A stretch of 64,000 nt of DNA from Treponema sp. UBA6852. GTDB lineage: Bacteria > Spirochaetota > Spirochaetia > Treponematales > Treponemataceae. Shown here one piece after another: positions 9,140 through 18,377 of the stretch. Every line of letters starts with the position of its first letter. The stretch's first letter is position 1. The stretch spans positions 56,983 to 120,982 of the forward strand of contig DKDI01000048.1 in the NCBI GenBank assembly GCA_002449305.1, given 5' to 3'. Both the position numbers and the translations under genes were made by a program. Under the pieces are notes generated by a model. It worked only from the letters and a program-made list of their open reading frames with translations, did no database searches and was not told where the DNA came from.

Positions 9140-9853
9140 TTAAGCTCTGAATCCGCAGCGAAGCCCCTGAATGTCGAACTTTCTGCAGATGTAATATTTT
9201 GAGAACGAAGTCCACTGCAGCGCGCTTGTTTGGAGAGCCTCGTTTATAAAATCCGGCAGAAGCTCGTCGTACTTCACCTCAATCATATTCGTTCCGAACG
9301 GAAAGATTGAGCGGAAAGCCGCATCCTCGTTGAAAAAATCCCCGATGTTGCTTGAAGAGCGAAGATTCCTGTCAAAAGTGATTCTCACATTTCCGTCGTC
9401 ATAAGTAAAAGGAACTCGCTCGTAGGAGACAATCTCAACGGGTCGGAGCGCGCGGAACTGCATCTGGCAAATCAGCTTTTTAAGAAGATAAGGAGTCTCG
9501 CCCGTAAAGTCAGGGATTTTTCCCGCCATAATCTCCTCGAGCGTCTCAAGCTTAACCGGACAGGAAGTCTTCAGACACATTCCGTTTTCCTTTCTCTTCA
9601 ATTCAAGCGAAATTCTATTTTTCTGGCAGTTGTAGATTCTGATTCTGAATTTCTCGCGCGGGTCTGTGCCGTTCTCGTTTTCAAGATAGCACGTGTTGAA
9701 AATGTCGTCGAAATAAATGCTTCTGATTGCGTACTCGCCCTTCTCTCCGGCGTTCTTGTCGCGCGGAAGAATCGCGTCCAGCCGCTGCTCAATCGCAGAA
9801 AGCGTGATTTCAGGAGAAAGATACTTAAACTCGTGGCGGTATTTTTTGCCCAT
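9140..9853 (-). CDS. VTC-domain polyphosphate polymerase-like protein
   Basis: A 237-residue single VTC domain, the tunnel-fold family of the yeast vacuolar polyphosphate polymerase catalytic subunit. Charged tunnel motifs are visible: RHEFKYL (4-10), RSIYFDD (about 45-51), KFRIRIYN (about 68), LELKRK (about 84), VRITFDRNLR and the metal-binding-type EVKYDELLP near the C-terminus. It is the first gene of the VTC-DUF4956-CotH operon. SD AAGGAGC lies six bases before the ATG. A near-consensus promoter and a G10 tract lie upstream. Polyphosphate as substrate is inferred from the family. Confidence 0.88.
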   Translation of the reverse strand: MGKKYRHEFKYLSPEITLSAIEQRLDAILPRDKNAGEKGEYAIRSIYFDDIFNTCYLENENGTDPREKFRIRIYNCQKNRISLELKRKENGMCLKTSCPVKLETLEEIMAGKIPDFTGETPYLLKKLICQMQFRALRPVEIVSYERVPFTYDDGNVRITFDRNLRSSSNIGDFFNEDAAFRSIFPFGTNMIEVKYDELLPDFINEALQTSALQWTSFSKYYICRKFDIQGLRCGFRA

Positions 9854-9903
9854 AAAGCTCCTTGTAAAACTGACAGTTAACGAACAGACGGTAACTAAAT
9901 CTG

Positions 9904-9932
9904 ATATTACAACTATTATACTTTATTGTCAA
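9904..9932 (-). promoter_or_regulatory. Promoter of the VTC-DUF4956-CotH operon
   Basis: On the minus strand, TTGACA (9932-9927), a 17-bp spacer and TAATAT (9909-9904). This is close to sigma-70 consensus. The poly-G tract is 16 bases upstream of the -35 box. Confidence 0.75.
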
Positions 9933-9948
9933 GAGAAAAACTTTATCC

Positions 9949-9958
9949 GGGGGGGGGG
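9949..9958 (+). repeat. G10 homopolymer in a divergent promoter region
   Basis: Ten consecutive G in an otherwise AT-rich intergenic region. It lies 16 bp from the -35 of the leftward promoter and 17 bp from the -35 of the rightward promoter. Tracts of this length are slippage-prone. Confidence 0.9.
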
Positions 9959-9975
9959 TAAAAACAGTTAAAAAG

Positions 9976-10004
9976 TTGAAGAAAACTGCAAATAATGGTA
10001 TAAA
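9976..10004 (+). promoter_or_regulatory. Promoter of the divergent CotH-2 gene
   Basis: TTGAAG at 9976-9981, a 17-bp spacer, and an extended TGGTATAAA whose -10 is 9999-10004. The ATG begins six bases after the -10, so transcription probably starts at the start codon. Confidence 0.65.
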
Positions 10005-10010
10005 AAAAAT

Positions 10011-11246
10011 ATGCAACTAAAATCGAACTCTTTTTTGCATTTAACAATTCTAGCAATTCTTTCTGTTCTTTTAATTCTGATGTTTTCAAATTCATCAAAA
10101 AATCAGATTACGCCTGAAAAATGCGAAGAAATAGGACTTCCTGTAATGCACATTGACACGATGGCAGGGAAAAAAATAAATTCAAAAATAAACTATGTTA
10201 CGGCAATGTATGAAGCAGAAGGTCTTTCAGGCTCATGCAAAATCCGCGGACACGGAAACACAACATGGCAGACAAGGGAACTTTACAAAAGACCATACCT
10301 TCTAAAACTAAACAAGCCTGCTCCACTTTTTGGAATGGAACAGTCAAAAAAATGGATTTTAATGGCAAACACTGCTGACAAAACTTCGCTTAGAAACGAA
10401 TATTCATATTTTCTTGCAAGAAATGTCTGGAACAAAATGAAGTGGACTCCAGATGCAAGGTTTGCCGCAGTTTTTATAAACGGAAAATTCAACGGACTTT
10501 ATCAAGTTACAGAAAAAATCGAATATGAAAAGCTTTCTCTTCCAAACGGCTCATTTCTCGCAACTGTAAATTCAAGGCTTAACAAGGAATGGAATTTCCG
10601 CACATCACGTGGAACAAAAATCAGCATACGGATGGAGCAAAAATCCGAATCTGAATACAAGCAGATGGAGCAGATAATACAAAATGCCGAAGATGTGATT
10701 TTTTCACCTGATTTCAAATCTGCGGAAAAAGGTTGGCAAAGTGTAATTGATGAAGATTCTTTTGTTGACTGGTATCTTATAAACGAATTTACCAAAAACC
10801 ACGATGCAAAATTTCAGGCTTCCTGCTATTTTTATTACGATTCACAGGTAAAGAAAATTTTTATGGGACCGCTTTGGGACATGGATATTTCATGCGGAAA
10901 CATAAGCTATGACGGTTGCCAAGATCCAGAAGGATTTTGGGTGAGCCAAGACCAATGGTACAAGCGGCTTTTTGAAGATGAATATTTTGCAGGCAAAGTC
11001 ACAGAACGATGGAACGAAACCAAAGTAAAACTTCTTGGCTCATTCACCTGGATTGAAAACGAGTCAAAAAATGTAAAGCCTTTTGTAATGCTGAATGATT
11101 CTGTCTGGCACAATCTTGGAAAACGGCAATGGCCTCACGCTCCCGGCTGGAAAAATCGCAAAACTTACGAAAGCGAAGTTGACTATATGATTGACTTTCT
11201 TAAAAAGCGTGAGCAATGGATGAGCAACGCATATTCCAGCAATTGA
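10011..11246 (+). CDS. CotH-like kinase family protein (CotH-2)
   Basis: A 411-residue paralogue of the CotH gene at 7012, with an N-terminal hydrophobic anchor (residues 9-27, LTILAILSVLLILMFS). CotH motifs: GHGNTTW, KWILMANTADKTSLRNEY and GPLWDMDISCGN. It has no Shine-Dalgarno sequence. The -10 element ends six bases before the ATG, consistent with a leaderless mRNA. It is divergent from the VTC operon across a region holding a G10 tract, so its expression may vary. The downstream promoter for the NifU-like gene overlaps its stop codon. Confidence 0.87.
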   Translation: MQLKSNSFLHLTILAILSVLLILMFSNSSKNQITPEKCEEIGLPVMHIDTMAGKKINSKINYVTAMYEAEGLSGSCKIRGHGNTTWQTRELYKRPYLLKLNKPAPLFGMEQSKKWILMANTADKTSLRNEYSYFLARNVWNKMKWTPDARFAAVFINGKFNGLYQVTEKIEYEKLSLPNGSFLATVNSRLNKEWNFRTSRGTKISIRMEQKSESEYKQMEQIIQNAEDVIFSPDFKSAEKGWQSVIDEDSFVDWYLINEFTKNHDAKFQASCYFYYDSQVKKIFMGPLWDMDISCGNISYDGCQDPEGFWVSQDQWYKRLFEDEYFAGKVTERWNETKVKLLGSFTWIENESKNVKPFVMLNDSVWHNLGKRQWPHAPGWKNRKTYESEVDYMIDFLKKREQWMSNAYSSN

Positions 11247-11271
11247 ATTTCCGTTTTCAAAGTGATATAAT
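11243..11271 (+). promoter_or_regulatory. Strong promoter of the NifU-like/GGGtGRT operon
   Basis: TTGAAT at 11243-11248, 17-bp spacer, and consensus TATAAT at 11266-11271 with an upstream TG. A 5' UTR of about 65 bases contains a small TCCGGC/GCCGGA hairpin (about 11283-11310). Confidence 0.7.
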
Positions 11272-11342
11272 TTCCGCCAAGATTCCGGCAGGCTTACATT
11301 TTTAGCCGGATTCATATTTCTACATATCTCGAGGTAAACGGT

Positions 11343-12044
11343 ATGAAGTACACTGCAGAAGTGGAGCACATGTGCCCGTTGGCAAAAGGTGCTTATCACG
11401 GACCTGCTCCCATCCCTGAGGAAGGCGCATGGGTTCAGGCAAAGACTCAGGAAGATATTTCCGGTTTCACACACGGAATCGGCTGGTGCGCACCGCAGCA
11501 GGGCGCCTGCAAGCTGACTCTCAACGTCAAGAACGGAATTATCGAGGAGGCTCTTGTCGAGACAATCGGATGCTCAGGAATGACACACTCGGCAGCTATG
11601 GCCTCTGAAATTCTCATCGGAAAGACAATCATCGAAGCCCTTAACACGGACCTTGTATGCGATGCTATCAATACAGCAATGCGCGAGCTTTTCCTTCAGA
11701 TTGTATACGGACGCACTCAGTCCGCATATTCAAAGGACGGTCTCAAAGTCGGAGCATCTCTTGAGGATCTCGGAAAGAACCTGCGCTCACAGGTCGGAAC
11801 AATGTTCGCGACACGCAAGACTGGTCCGCGCTATCTTGAGATGACAGAAGGATATGTTGAGACTTGCGCCGTTGACAAGGACAACCAGATTATCGGATAC
11901 AACTGCATCAACTTCGGAAAGCTCATGGACGCTCTCAAGGCAGGAACAGATCCGAAAGAAGCGATTGAAAAGGCACGCACACACTACGGACGCGTTACAG
12001 AAGATCAGGGTATGGTCAAGCTAATCGACCCTAGAAAGGAATAA
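11343..12044 (+). CDS. NifU-like iron-sulfur scaffold-like protein partnered with GGGtGRT
   Basis: A 233-residue protein resembling the NifU/IscU-like proteins that accompany GGGtGRT proteins. Cysteine positions include GWCAPQQGAC and IGCSGMTHSA, the latter like an IscU Fe-S ligand loop. Codon use is markedly GC-ending compared with neighbours, as expected for a highly expressed gene. It starts after a GAGGT and is followed 11 bases later by the GGGtGRT gene. The biochemical role is unknown; an Fe-S-linked function is inferred from the cysteines and family. Confidence 0.8.
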   Translation: MKYTAEVEHMCPLAKGAYHGPAPIPEEGAWVQAKTQEDISGFTHGIGWCAPQQGACKLTLNVKNGIIEEALVETIGCSGMTHSAAMASEILIGKTIIEALNTDLVCDAINTAMRELFLQIVYGRTQSAYSKDGLKVGASLEDLGKNLRSQVGTMFATRKTGPRYLEMTEGYVETCAVDKDNQIIGYNCINFGKLMDALKAGTDPKEAIEKARTHYGRVTEDQGMVKLIDPRKE

Positions 12045-12055
12045 GGAGGAATACA

Positions 12056-13102
12056 ATGGCAACATTATTTGAAGATTTTGAAGGTCGCATTCCTCAGGTA
12101 AACAAGGCTCTCAAGGAATACGGATTCGCGGAAGGAGAGGCCGGACTTCAGGCAGCGCGCGATCTGTGCAAGTCAAAGGGCTTTGATCCTTATGAAATCT
12201 GCCAGTCAACACAGCAGATCTGTTTTGAAGATGCAAAATGGGCTTATGTCCTCGGCTCTGCAATCGCTCTCAAAAAGGGTGAGAAAGCCGGAAGCATGAC
12301 AGGAAGCGAAGCCGCCGCCGCAATCGGTGAAGGACTTCAGGCATTCTGTCTTCCAGGCTCAGTAGCCGATGACCGCAAAGTAGGCCTAGGACACGGAAAC
12401 CTTGGAGCACGTCTTCTTTCCGAGGAGACACAGTGCTTCGCATTCCTTGCAGGACACGAGTCTTTCGCAGCCGCTGAAGGCGCAATCAAAATCGCTGCGA
12501 ACGCAAACAAGGTCCGTAAGAACAAGCTTCGCGTAATCCTGAACGGTCTTGGAAAGGACGCAGCGCAGATTATCAGCCGTATCAATGGCTTTACTTATGT
12601 TCAGACAAAATTCGACTACTTCAACGGAAACGGAACTGACAAAGCTCTTACAGTCGTAAAGGAAGTTCCTTACGGAAACAATCCTGACCGCCTCATCGTA
12701 AAATGCTATGGTGCTGACGATGTGCGCGAGGGAGTCGCAATCATGTGGCACGAGAATGTCGATGTCTCAATCACAGGAAACTCCACAAACCCGACAAGAT
12801 TCCAGCATCCGGTTGCGGGAACATACAAGAAGGAACGCCTCCTTGCAGGAAAGAACTACTTCTCTGTAGCTTCAGGCGGCGGAACAGGACGCACACTGCA
12901 CCCTGATAACATGGCAGCAGGACCTGCTTCCTACGGATTCACAGACACATTGGGTCGTATGCACTCAGACGCTCAGTTCGCAGGATCTTCATCTGTTCCG
13001 GCACACGTCGAGATGATGGGCTTTATGGGAATGGGCAACAACCCGATGGTAGGCTGCACAGTAGCTTGCGCAGTTGCAGTTGCTGAAGCTTTCAAGAAAT
13101 AG
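12056..13102 (+). CDS. GGGtGRT protein
   Basis: A 348-residue protein bearing the name-giving motif ASGGGTGRTLHPDNM near residue 279. It is a conserved family of unknown function in anaerobes, always near the NifU-like partner. No signal peptide is present. An AAGGAGG precedes the ATG. Codon use is strongly biased to C-ending codons like its upstream partner, and a strong hairpin terminator follows, so the two-gene unit is probably abundant in the cell. Confidence 0.9.
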   Translation: MATLFEDFEGRIPQVNKALKEYGFAEGEAGLQAARDLCKSKGFDPYEICQSTQQICFEDAKWAYVLGSAIALKKGEKAGSMTGSEAAAAIGEGLQAFCLPGSVADDRKVGLGHGNLGARLLSEETQCFAFLAGHESFAAAEGAIKIAANANKVRKNKLRVILNGLGKDAAQIISRINGFTYVQTKFDYFNGNGTDKALTVVKEVPYGNNPDRLIVKCYGADDVREGVAIMWHENVDVSITGNSTNPTRFQHPVAGTYKKERLLAGKNYFSVASGGGTGRTLHPDNMAAGPASYGFTDTLGRMHSDAQFAGSSSVPAHVEMMGFMGMGNNPMVGCTVACAVAVAEAFKK

Positions 13103-13130
13103 AAAGCAATTTTTAAGAACAAAGCTACAA

Positions 13131-13162
13131 AAGCCGTTTGGAAAATTCCAAACGGCTTTTCT
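13131..13162 (+). terminator. Rho-independent terminator of the GGGtGRT operon
   Basis: AGCCGTTTGGAA, loop AA, TTCCAAACGGCT, then TTTCTTAT: a 12-bp perfect stem. It lies between convergent genes and may also serve the minus-strand gene. Confidence 0.9.
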
Positions 13163-13184
13163 TATACTTATAAATTTTATTGAT

Positions 13185-13907
13185 TCAATCTAAAAAAGAT
13201 GTCGCAAAAGAGCAAAAGGATTTTACTCGAGAAATAAAGGCGACCTCAATTCTATGCGTAAAAAATTTTATTTTTGGTGCTTTTGCCGCTCCAATTCCAT
13301 AAATAATCCAATATTCATTATATCTAAAGGCTGCAACAACAGATCTAAGATTATTTTCTTTTACACGCACAAAAGAAACACAAGCCATATCATTTAAGTT
13401 TTTTGATTTATAAAGCAGAAAATTTTCATAATCTGTCTTTATAGAAATTTCCGCAGTATAAACTTCAAAAGGAGGCATTTCCATATCAACAGTAAAATTG
13501 TGAATTTCGCCAGACTGAAAATCAGAAAGAATTTTGCAGTAAGAATAAAGCGGAGTTGTAATCTTGTGCCGCTCCGAATAATAAGGAATTTCTGTATAAG
13601 ACTCAACATTTGAAAGAAGCTCAGAAAGCTTTTTTATAACCTCATCGCCATCGATTGATTTCCTAATCTGAAGAACTTCAACAAAATAACGCGGATTCAA
13701 GTCTTTCAGTTCATCAAGACAGGAATTTATTTCCGCATTTTCCACATCAAGACAAATATTTTTGTACGAACTGATATTCCGAATAAGAATTTCACCATTT
13801 AAAGCTGAATCAAGTTCCTGCTCCGAAAGCTTTGAATTAAACGGAAAAGCAAACGAAGCAGAAACAAGAACAAAAAATCCGGCAAAAAAAGCGAAAGCAA
13901 ATTTCAT
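13185..13907 (-). CDS. Hypothetical exported protein, 240 aa
   Basis: The N-terminus is a clear signal peptide (charged MK, hydrophobic core FAFAFFAGFFVLVSASFAF, likely cleavage after about residue 20). The mature protein is predicted periplasmic or outer-membrane associated. It contains a segment SFVRVKENNLRSVVAAFRYNEYWIIYGIG resembling small treponemal periplasmic proteins, but I cannot name a function. It starts four bases after lon on the same strand and is presumably cotranscribed. Confidence 0.72.
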   Translation of the reverse strand: MKFAFAFFAGFFVLVSASFAFPFNSKLSEQELDSALNGEILIRNISSYKNICLDVENAEINSCLDELKDLNPRYFVEVLQIRKSIDGDEVIKKLSELLSNVESYTEIPYYSERHKITTPLYSYCKILSDFQSGEIHNFTVDMEMPPFEVYTAEISIKTDYENFLLYKSKNLNDMACVSFVRVKENNLRSVVAAFRYNEYWIIYGIGAAKAPKIKFFTHRIEVAFISRVKSFCSFATSFLD

Positions 13908-13910
13908 ACA

Positions 13911-16316
13911 CTAAAAGACAATGTCAATCACTTCCTGAACATGGGACACTGGAATAAATTTTATTCCGCTTTTTACGTGCTCTGGAATTTCATCAAGGTC
14001 GCGGACATTCGCTTTTGGAATTATAATCGTCTTTATCTTGTTGCGTTTTGCAGCGACAGTTTTTTCCCTAAGTCCGCCAATCGGAAGCACCTGCCCTGTA
14101 AGGCTAAGCTCCCCTGTCATTGCAAGATTCGGCTTAATTTTCTTTCCCTTTAAAAGCGAAGTAAAAGTTACTGCCATTGTAATTCCTGCGCTAGGTCCGT
14201 CCTTGGGTGTTGCACCTTCAGGAATATGCAGATGAATTGTGTTTTCCTCAAACCACTTGCTGTCCTTGATTTTATTTTCTATTGCAAACAAACGGCTCCA
14301 GTTCATGGCAATCTGCGCGCTTTCCTTCATGACATCGCCCATCTGTCCTGTAAGCTGAAGCCCGCCTTTAGAAGACTTTATCGCAATTGACTCCAAAAGC
14401 AAAGTGTCGCCGCCCATGCTCGTCCAGGCAAGACCAATTGCGGTTCCAGGCACAGAAGCTGTTTTTATCTGGCTTTCATCAAAAACCGCCTTGCCAAGAT
14501 ATTTTCTGACTTCTGGAATATCGATGCTGAAAATTTTCTTTGCAACAGCCTCGCCAATTTTTGCAGAATCAGATGCTCCATTTTTTTCAAGCTGGCTTAC
14601 TTCCACGGCAGCAAGTTTTCTGTTTATCTTATCAATGCACTTTTCAAAATTGCGGACTCCAGCTTCCCTTGCATATTCTGTTGCAATCAAAGCCAAAGCC
14701 TGTTTTGAATATTTCACTTGATTTTTCTTGAATCCGTTTTTAACAAGATTTTTTGGAAGCAAATATTTCCGCGCAATTTCAATTTTTTCCTGATCTATGT
14801 AGCCTGAAAGTTCAATTATTTCAGCGCGGTCAAGCAAAGGACGAGGAATTGTGTCTAAAGTATTCGCAGTAAGAATGAAGAAAACCTTGCTCAAATCAAA
14901 CGGTAAATTCAAATAGCTGTCGCGGAAAGTTGAATTTTGTTCAGGGTCAAGAACTTCAAGCAATGCGGCTGAAGGATCTCCCTGCGCGCTTGCATTCATT
15001 TTGTCAACTTCATCAATCATAAAAACAGGAGCTTTCGACTTTGTAATTTTCAAGCCTTCGATAATCTGCCCCGGCATAGAACCAATGTAAGTCCGTCTAA
15101 AGCCTTTTATCTTTGACTCGTCATGCTCGCCGCCTACGCTGAATCTAAAAAATTTTTTGTTCATAGCATTTGCAATTGAACGTCCAACGCTAGTTTTTCC
15201 AACTCCCGGAGGTCCAACCAAAATAAGCACAGAACCTTTTCCGTCGTTTTTGAGCATACGAACCGCAAGATATTCTATGATTCTTTTTTTTACATCTTCA
15301 AGACCATAATGGTCATTTTCAAGAATTTTTGAAGCTTTTTCAATATTGTAGTTTTCAAGCGGCTCGTCATTCCACGGAAGAGAACAAACCGTTTCAAGAT
15401 AATTGCGGCTCATATTGTAGTCAGGGTCATGCGGATCAAGCAAATGAAATTTTTCAAGCTCGCTATCCAAAGCTTCTTTAACCTCGCCTTTAAAATTGAA
15501 TGACTCTATTTTTGACTTGAACTTCTGATAGTCGCTTGTCTTTGAATCCCCGGCAATTCCAAGTTCTTCCTGAATACTTTTCATTTCCTCGCGCAAAAAA
15601 TATTCACGCTGATTTTTTTCAACTTTTTCATTTAATTCAGTCTGAATTTTTTTCTGAACACGGAAAATTTCCTGCTCTTTTTTTATAAAGACAAGAACCT
15701 GCTCCATTCTTTTGTGGACATTTGTCATTTCAAGAACTTTCTGCTGTTCTTCCTTGTCAATATTCAAAATTGAAACAATGAAGTCAGCGATTTTTCCAGG
15801 ATGATCAATGTTCACCATATTAAGGCGCATTTCCTCGCTGAACATCGGATTGTTTTCGCTGATTTCCTTCATTTCGCTTATAAGAGCGCGCGTAAGAGCT
15901 TTGACTTCAAAAGTATTGTCCTCTTCGTCTTCAAGATATTCAACAGCCGCAACAATAGGATTTGAGCTGTTCAAGACCTTGCGGATTTTAAAACGCTGCA
16001 AAGTTGAAACAAAAACATTCACGCCGCCATCCGGCAAATTTATTTTTTTTATAATGCGGGCAACAGTTCCAACTTTATGAAGATCAACTACAGTCGGATT
16101 TTCTTTGTCCTCTTTTAACATGACGATTCCAATGAAACCGTCGCCTGCCAAAGAATCTTCGATAACTTTTATGTCCTCGGAATTATTTATCATAAGCGGC
16201 GTAAAAATTCCCGGAAAAATCGGACGGCCGCCAATAGGAAGAATATTAAGTTTTAAAGGAAGCTGAGTTTCAGCTGGAAGTCCTAGAATTTCTTTTTCGT
16301 TTGATTGTTTTTTCAT
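13911..16316 (-). CDS. lon: ATP-dependent Lon protease
   Basis: An 801-residue full-length endopeptidase La. Lon N-terminal substrate domain (LPLKLNILPIGGRPIFPGIF) to about residue 210, a coiled-coil helix (KVEKNQREYFLREEMKSIQEEL), AAA+ domain with Walker A GPPGVGKTSVGRS and Walker B-type FMIDEVDKM, then the protease domain with catalytic Ser in PKDGPSAGITM and Lys in GGLREKTVAAKRN. It degrades misfolded and regulatory proteins in the cytoplasm. Upstream TATATT lies seven bases before the ATG. Confidence 0.97.
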   Translation of the reverse strand: MKKQSNEKEILGLPAETQLPLKLNILPIGGRPIFPGIFTPLMINNSEDIKVIEDSLAGDGFIGIVMLKEDKENPTVVDLHKVGTVARIIKKINLPDGGVNVFVSTLQRFKIRKVLNSSNPIVAAVEYLEDEEDNTFEVKALTRALISEMKEISENNPMFSEEMRLNMVNIDHPGKIADFIVSILNIDKEEQQKVLEMTNVHKRMEQVLVFIKKEQEIFRVQKKIQTELNEKVEKNQREYFLREEMKSIQEELGIAGDSKTSDYQKFKSKIESFNFKGEVKEALDSELEKFHLLDPHDPDYNMSRNYLETVCSLPWNDEPLENYNIEKASKILENDHYGLEDVKKRIIEYLAVRMLKNDGKGSVLILVGPPGVGKTSVGRSIANAMNKKFFRFSVGGEHDESKIKGFRRTYIGSMPGQIIEGLKITKSKAPVFMIDEVDKMNASAQGDPSAALLEVLDPEQNSTFRDSYLNLPFDLSKVFFILTANTLDTIPRPLLDRAEIIELSGYIDQEKIEIARKYLLPKNLVKNGFKKNQVKYSKQALALIATEYAREAGVRNFEKCIDKINRKLAAVEVSQLEKNGASDSAKIGEAVAKKIFSIDIPEVRKYLGKAVFDESQIKTASVPGTAIGLAWTSMGGDTLLLESIAIKSSKGGLQLTGQMGDVMKESAQIAMNWSRLFAIENKIKDSKWFEENTIHLHIPEGATPKDGPSAGITMAVTFTSLLKGKKIKPNLAMTGELSLTGQVLPIGGLREKTVAAKRNKIKTIIIPKANVRDLDEIPEHVKSGIKFIPVSHVQEVIDIVF

Positions 16317-16365
16317 AAACTATAATATAATCAAAAATTTAGAAAAATACAAATGACAAAAATTA

Positions 16366-18096
16366 TCAGTCAGCTTCAATCGGCGTAAAGTTAAATTTGC
16401 AAACATCAAAAAGTCCGCGCGGAGTAAGCTTTATTTCAGGAATTACAGGCAGGCTCAAAAATGAAAGTGTCATAAAAGGTTCAATTTCACGGCTGATTCC
16501 AAGTTCATTCCAAGCAAGCTCCAAAAGATTTTTCAGAGTCTGGCTCACTTCCACAAAGCTCTTGTCAGACATCAAGCCCGCAATCGGAAGAGGCAAAGAG
16601 CCAATGACTTTTTTATTTTTTATAAGAATAATTCCGCCGCCCATTTTGTTAAGCTCATTTATAGCAACAAAAATATCGTTGTCGTTGTCTCCCGCGGCAA
16701 TAATATTGTGGGAATCATGGGCAATTGTAGTGGCAATCGCTCCGCCGCTGATTCCGTAGTTTTCTATAAGTCCTTTTCCGATTTTGCCAGTTTTCTTATG
16801 CCGCTCCATTACAATAAGTTTTTGAATCTGCGGATTTTTTTTGCAGTCAAAAATTCCGTTTGTCAAATTCACATTTAGAATTTTGCATTTAGTTACAAGC
16901 TCATGATTTTTTAAGCTTATGACTTTTGCTTTTTCAGAACTCAATTTTATTGCTAAATCTTCTATTATAAACGGCTTAATATGAACTGAATGAGTTACAG
17001 CCTTGTCTACCCTATTTAGAATTTCAAAAACAGCCTTTCCGTTTTCCGCAACTAATTTTCCGTCTATAAAAACTTTTTCAGCATTAAAGTCTTCAAGATT
17101 ATCAAAAAGCACAATGTCCGCAGAATATCCAGGCGCAATCAGACCAACATCATTCAAGCCGTAACATTCCGCAGCGTTTACAGTCGCCATTGCAATTGCC
17201 GTAAAACAGTCGAGGCCGTTTTTTACAGCAAGCCTAAGATTTGCGTTTATATGCCCGAATTCAATTATATCCTGTGGATGCTTGTCGTCTGTGCACATTG
17301 CGCATCTTCTGGAATTTTCTTTTGTTACAGAAGGAAGAATTTCCGTCAAATTCTGAGCAGCAGAACCTTGACGCAAAAGAACATACATTCCGTTTTCAAG
17401 CCGCTCTAAAACTTCCTGCGGAAAACTGCACTCATGGTCAGTTTTTATTCCTGCCGCAGAATACGCATTCAGAGCAAAGCCATTCAAGCCAGGCGCATGT
17501 CCGTCTATAATTTTCTGAGCATTTTTTGCTTCGCATATTTTTTCCAGAACTTCAGAATCGCAGGAAAAAACTCCGGGCGCATTCATCAATTCACCAAGTC
17601 CCAAAATTTCAGGCTCTTTTAAAAGATTTTCAACTGATTCTGAATCAAGAACAGCCCCGGAATCTTCAAAGCTAGTGGCGGGAACACAGGACGGAATCAT
17701 AAAATGAACTTTTAGAGGAACCCGGCGCGCAGAATTAATCATAAAGTGAATTCCCTCAGAGCCGCTGACGTTTGCAATTTCGTGAGGGTCGGCAATTACC
17801 GTTGTCGTTCCTTTTGGAACTACAAGCTGCGCAAAAGATTCTGGTGTGCACATTGAAGATTCTATATGAACATGAGAGTCTATAAGTCCTGCGACCGCAA
17901 AAAGCCCGTGCGCGTCAATTTCAGTTTTTCCACGGTACAAGCCAATACCGGCAATCAAGCCCTGCTCTACGGCAATGTCCGCATTTTTTACAGTCCGCGT
18001 TATTGGGTTTACAACACGGCAATTTTTTATTACAAGCTCCGCCTCGCATTTTCCAGAAGCGGCATTTATAAGGAGCGAAAGTTTTTTTGCATTCAT
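16366..18096 (-). CDS. ade: Adenine deaminase
   Basis: A 576-residue amidohydrolase-fold adenine deaminase (adenine to hypoxanthine, purine salvage). Motifs: GLIDSHVHIESSMC (metal-binding HxH, residues about 71-84), PKGTTTVIADPHEIANV, the GHAPGLNG loop, TDDKHPQDIIEFGH and the C-terminal IAHDSHNIIAAGDND. The length is typical. The ATG is preceded at six bases by TACAAT, with TTGCTA 17 bp further up, so the transcript may be leaderless. lon follows 49 bases downstream on the same strand. Confidence 0.95.
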   Translation of the reverse strand: MNAKKLSLLINAASGKCEAELVIKNCRVVNPITRTVKNADIAVEQGLIAGIGLYRGKTEIDAHGLFAVAGLIDSHVHIESSMCTPESFAQLVVPKGTTTVIADPHEIANVSGSEGIHFMINSARRVPLKVHFMIPSCVPATSFEDSGAVLDSESVENLLKEPEILGLGELMNAPGVFSCDSEVLEKICEAKNAQKIIDGHAPGLNGFALNAYSAAGIKTDHECSFPQEVLERLENGMYVLLRQGSAAQNLTEILPSVTKENSRRCAMCTDDKHPQDIIEFGHINANLRLAVKNGLDCFTAIAMATVNAAECYGLNDVGLIAPGYSADIVLFDNLEDFNAEKVFIDGKLVAENGKAVFEILNRVDKAVTHSVHIKPFIIEDLAIKLSSEKAKVISLKNHELVTKCKILNVNLTNGIFDCKKNPQIQKLIVMERHKKTGKIGKGLIENYGISGGAIATTIAHDSHNIIAAGDNDNDIFVAINELNKMGGGIILIKNKKVIGSLPLPIAGLMSDKSFVEVSQTLKNLLELAWNELGISREIEPFMTLSFLSLPVIPEIKLTPRGLFDVCKFNFTPIEAD

Positions 18097-18167
18097 GCTG
18101 AAATTGTAAAACCCGTCAAAAAAAATAGCAAGAAGTTTTCTCTAGTTGAAACAGCAATTCAAGGCAT

Positions 18168-18196
18168 AAAAAAAGGACTGCAATCTAGCAGTCCTT
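18168..18196 (-). terminator. Terminator of the tRNA-Leu gene
   Basis: Minus strand: AAGGACTGC, loop, GCAGTCCTT followed by TTTTTT. It lies four bases beyond the tRNA 3' end. Confidence 0.85.
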
Positions 18197-18199
18197 AAG

Positions 18200-18281
18200 T
18201 GCGGAGAACCTGACTTGAACAGGCACAGCTTGCGCCACCAGCACCTCAAGCTGGCGTGTCTACCAATTCCACCATCCCCGC
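18200..18281 (-). tRNA. tRNA-Leu (anticodon GAG)
   Basis: Reads GCGGGGA at the 5' end, pairing with TCTCCGC at the 3' end. The anticodon arm is CCAGC-TTGAGGT-GCTGG (anticodon GAG). A long variable arm and a TTCAAGT T-loop are present, the class II shape of tRNA-Leu. The CCA end is not encoded. A near-perfect promoter and a terminator bracket it. Confidence 0.95.
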
Positions 18282-18306
18282 ATTGCTTTTTGCAAAGCGT
18301 GATAAT

Positions 18307-18335
18307 ACTATATCAAGCTGAATAAATTATGTCAA
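18307..18335 (-). promoter_or_regulatory. Promoter of tRNA-Leu
   Basis: Minus strand: TTGACA (18335-18330), 17-bp spacer, TATAGT (18312-18307). It starts 26 bases before the tRNA 5' end. Confidence 0.8.
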
Positions 18336-18377
18336 TAGAAAAACTTCAATTTTTTAAGTTTGTAAGAAAATTTACAG

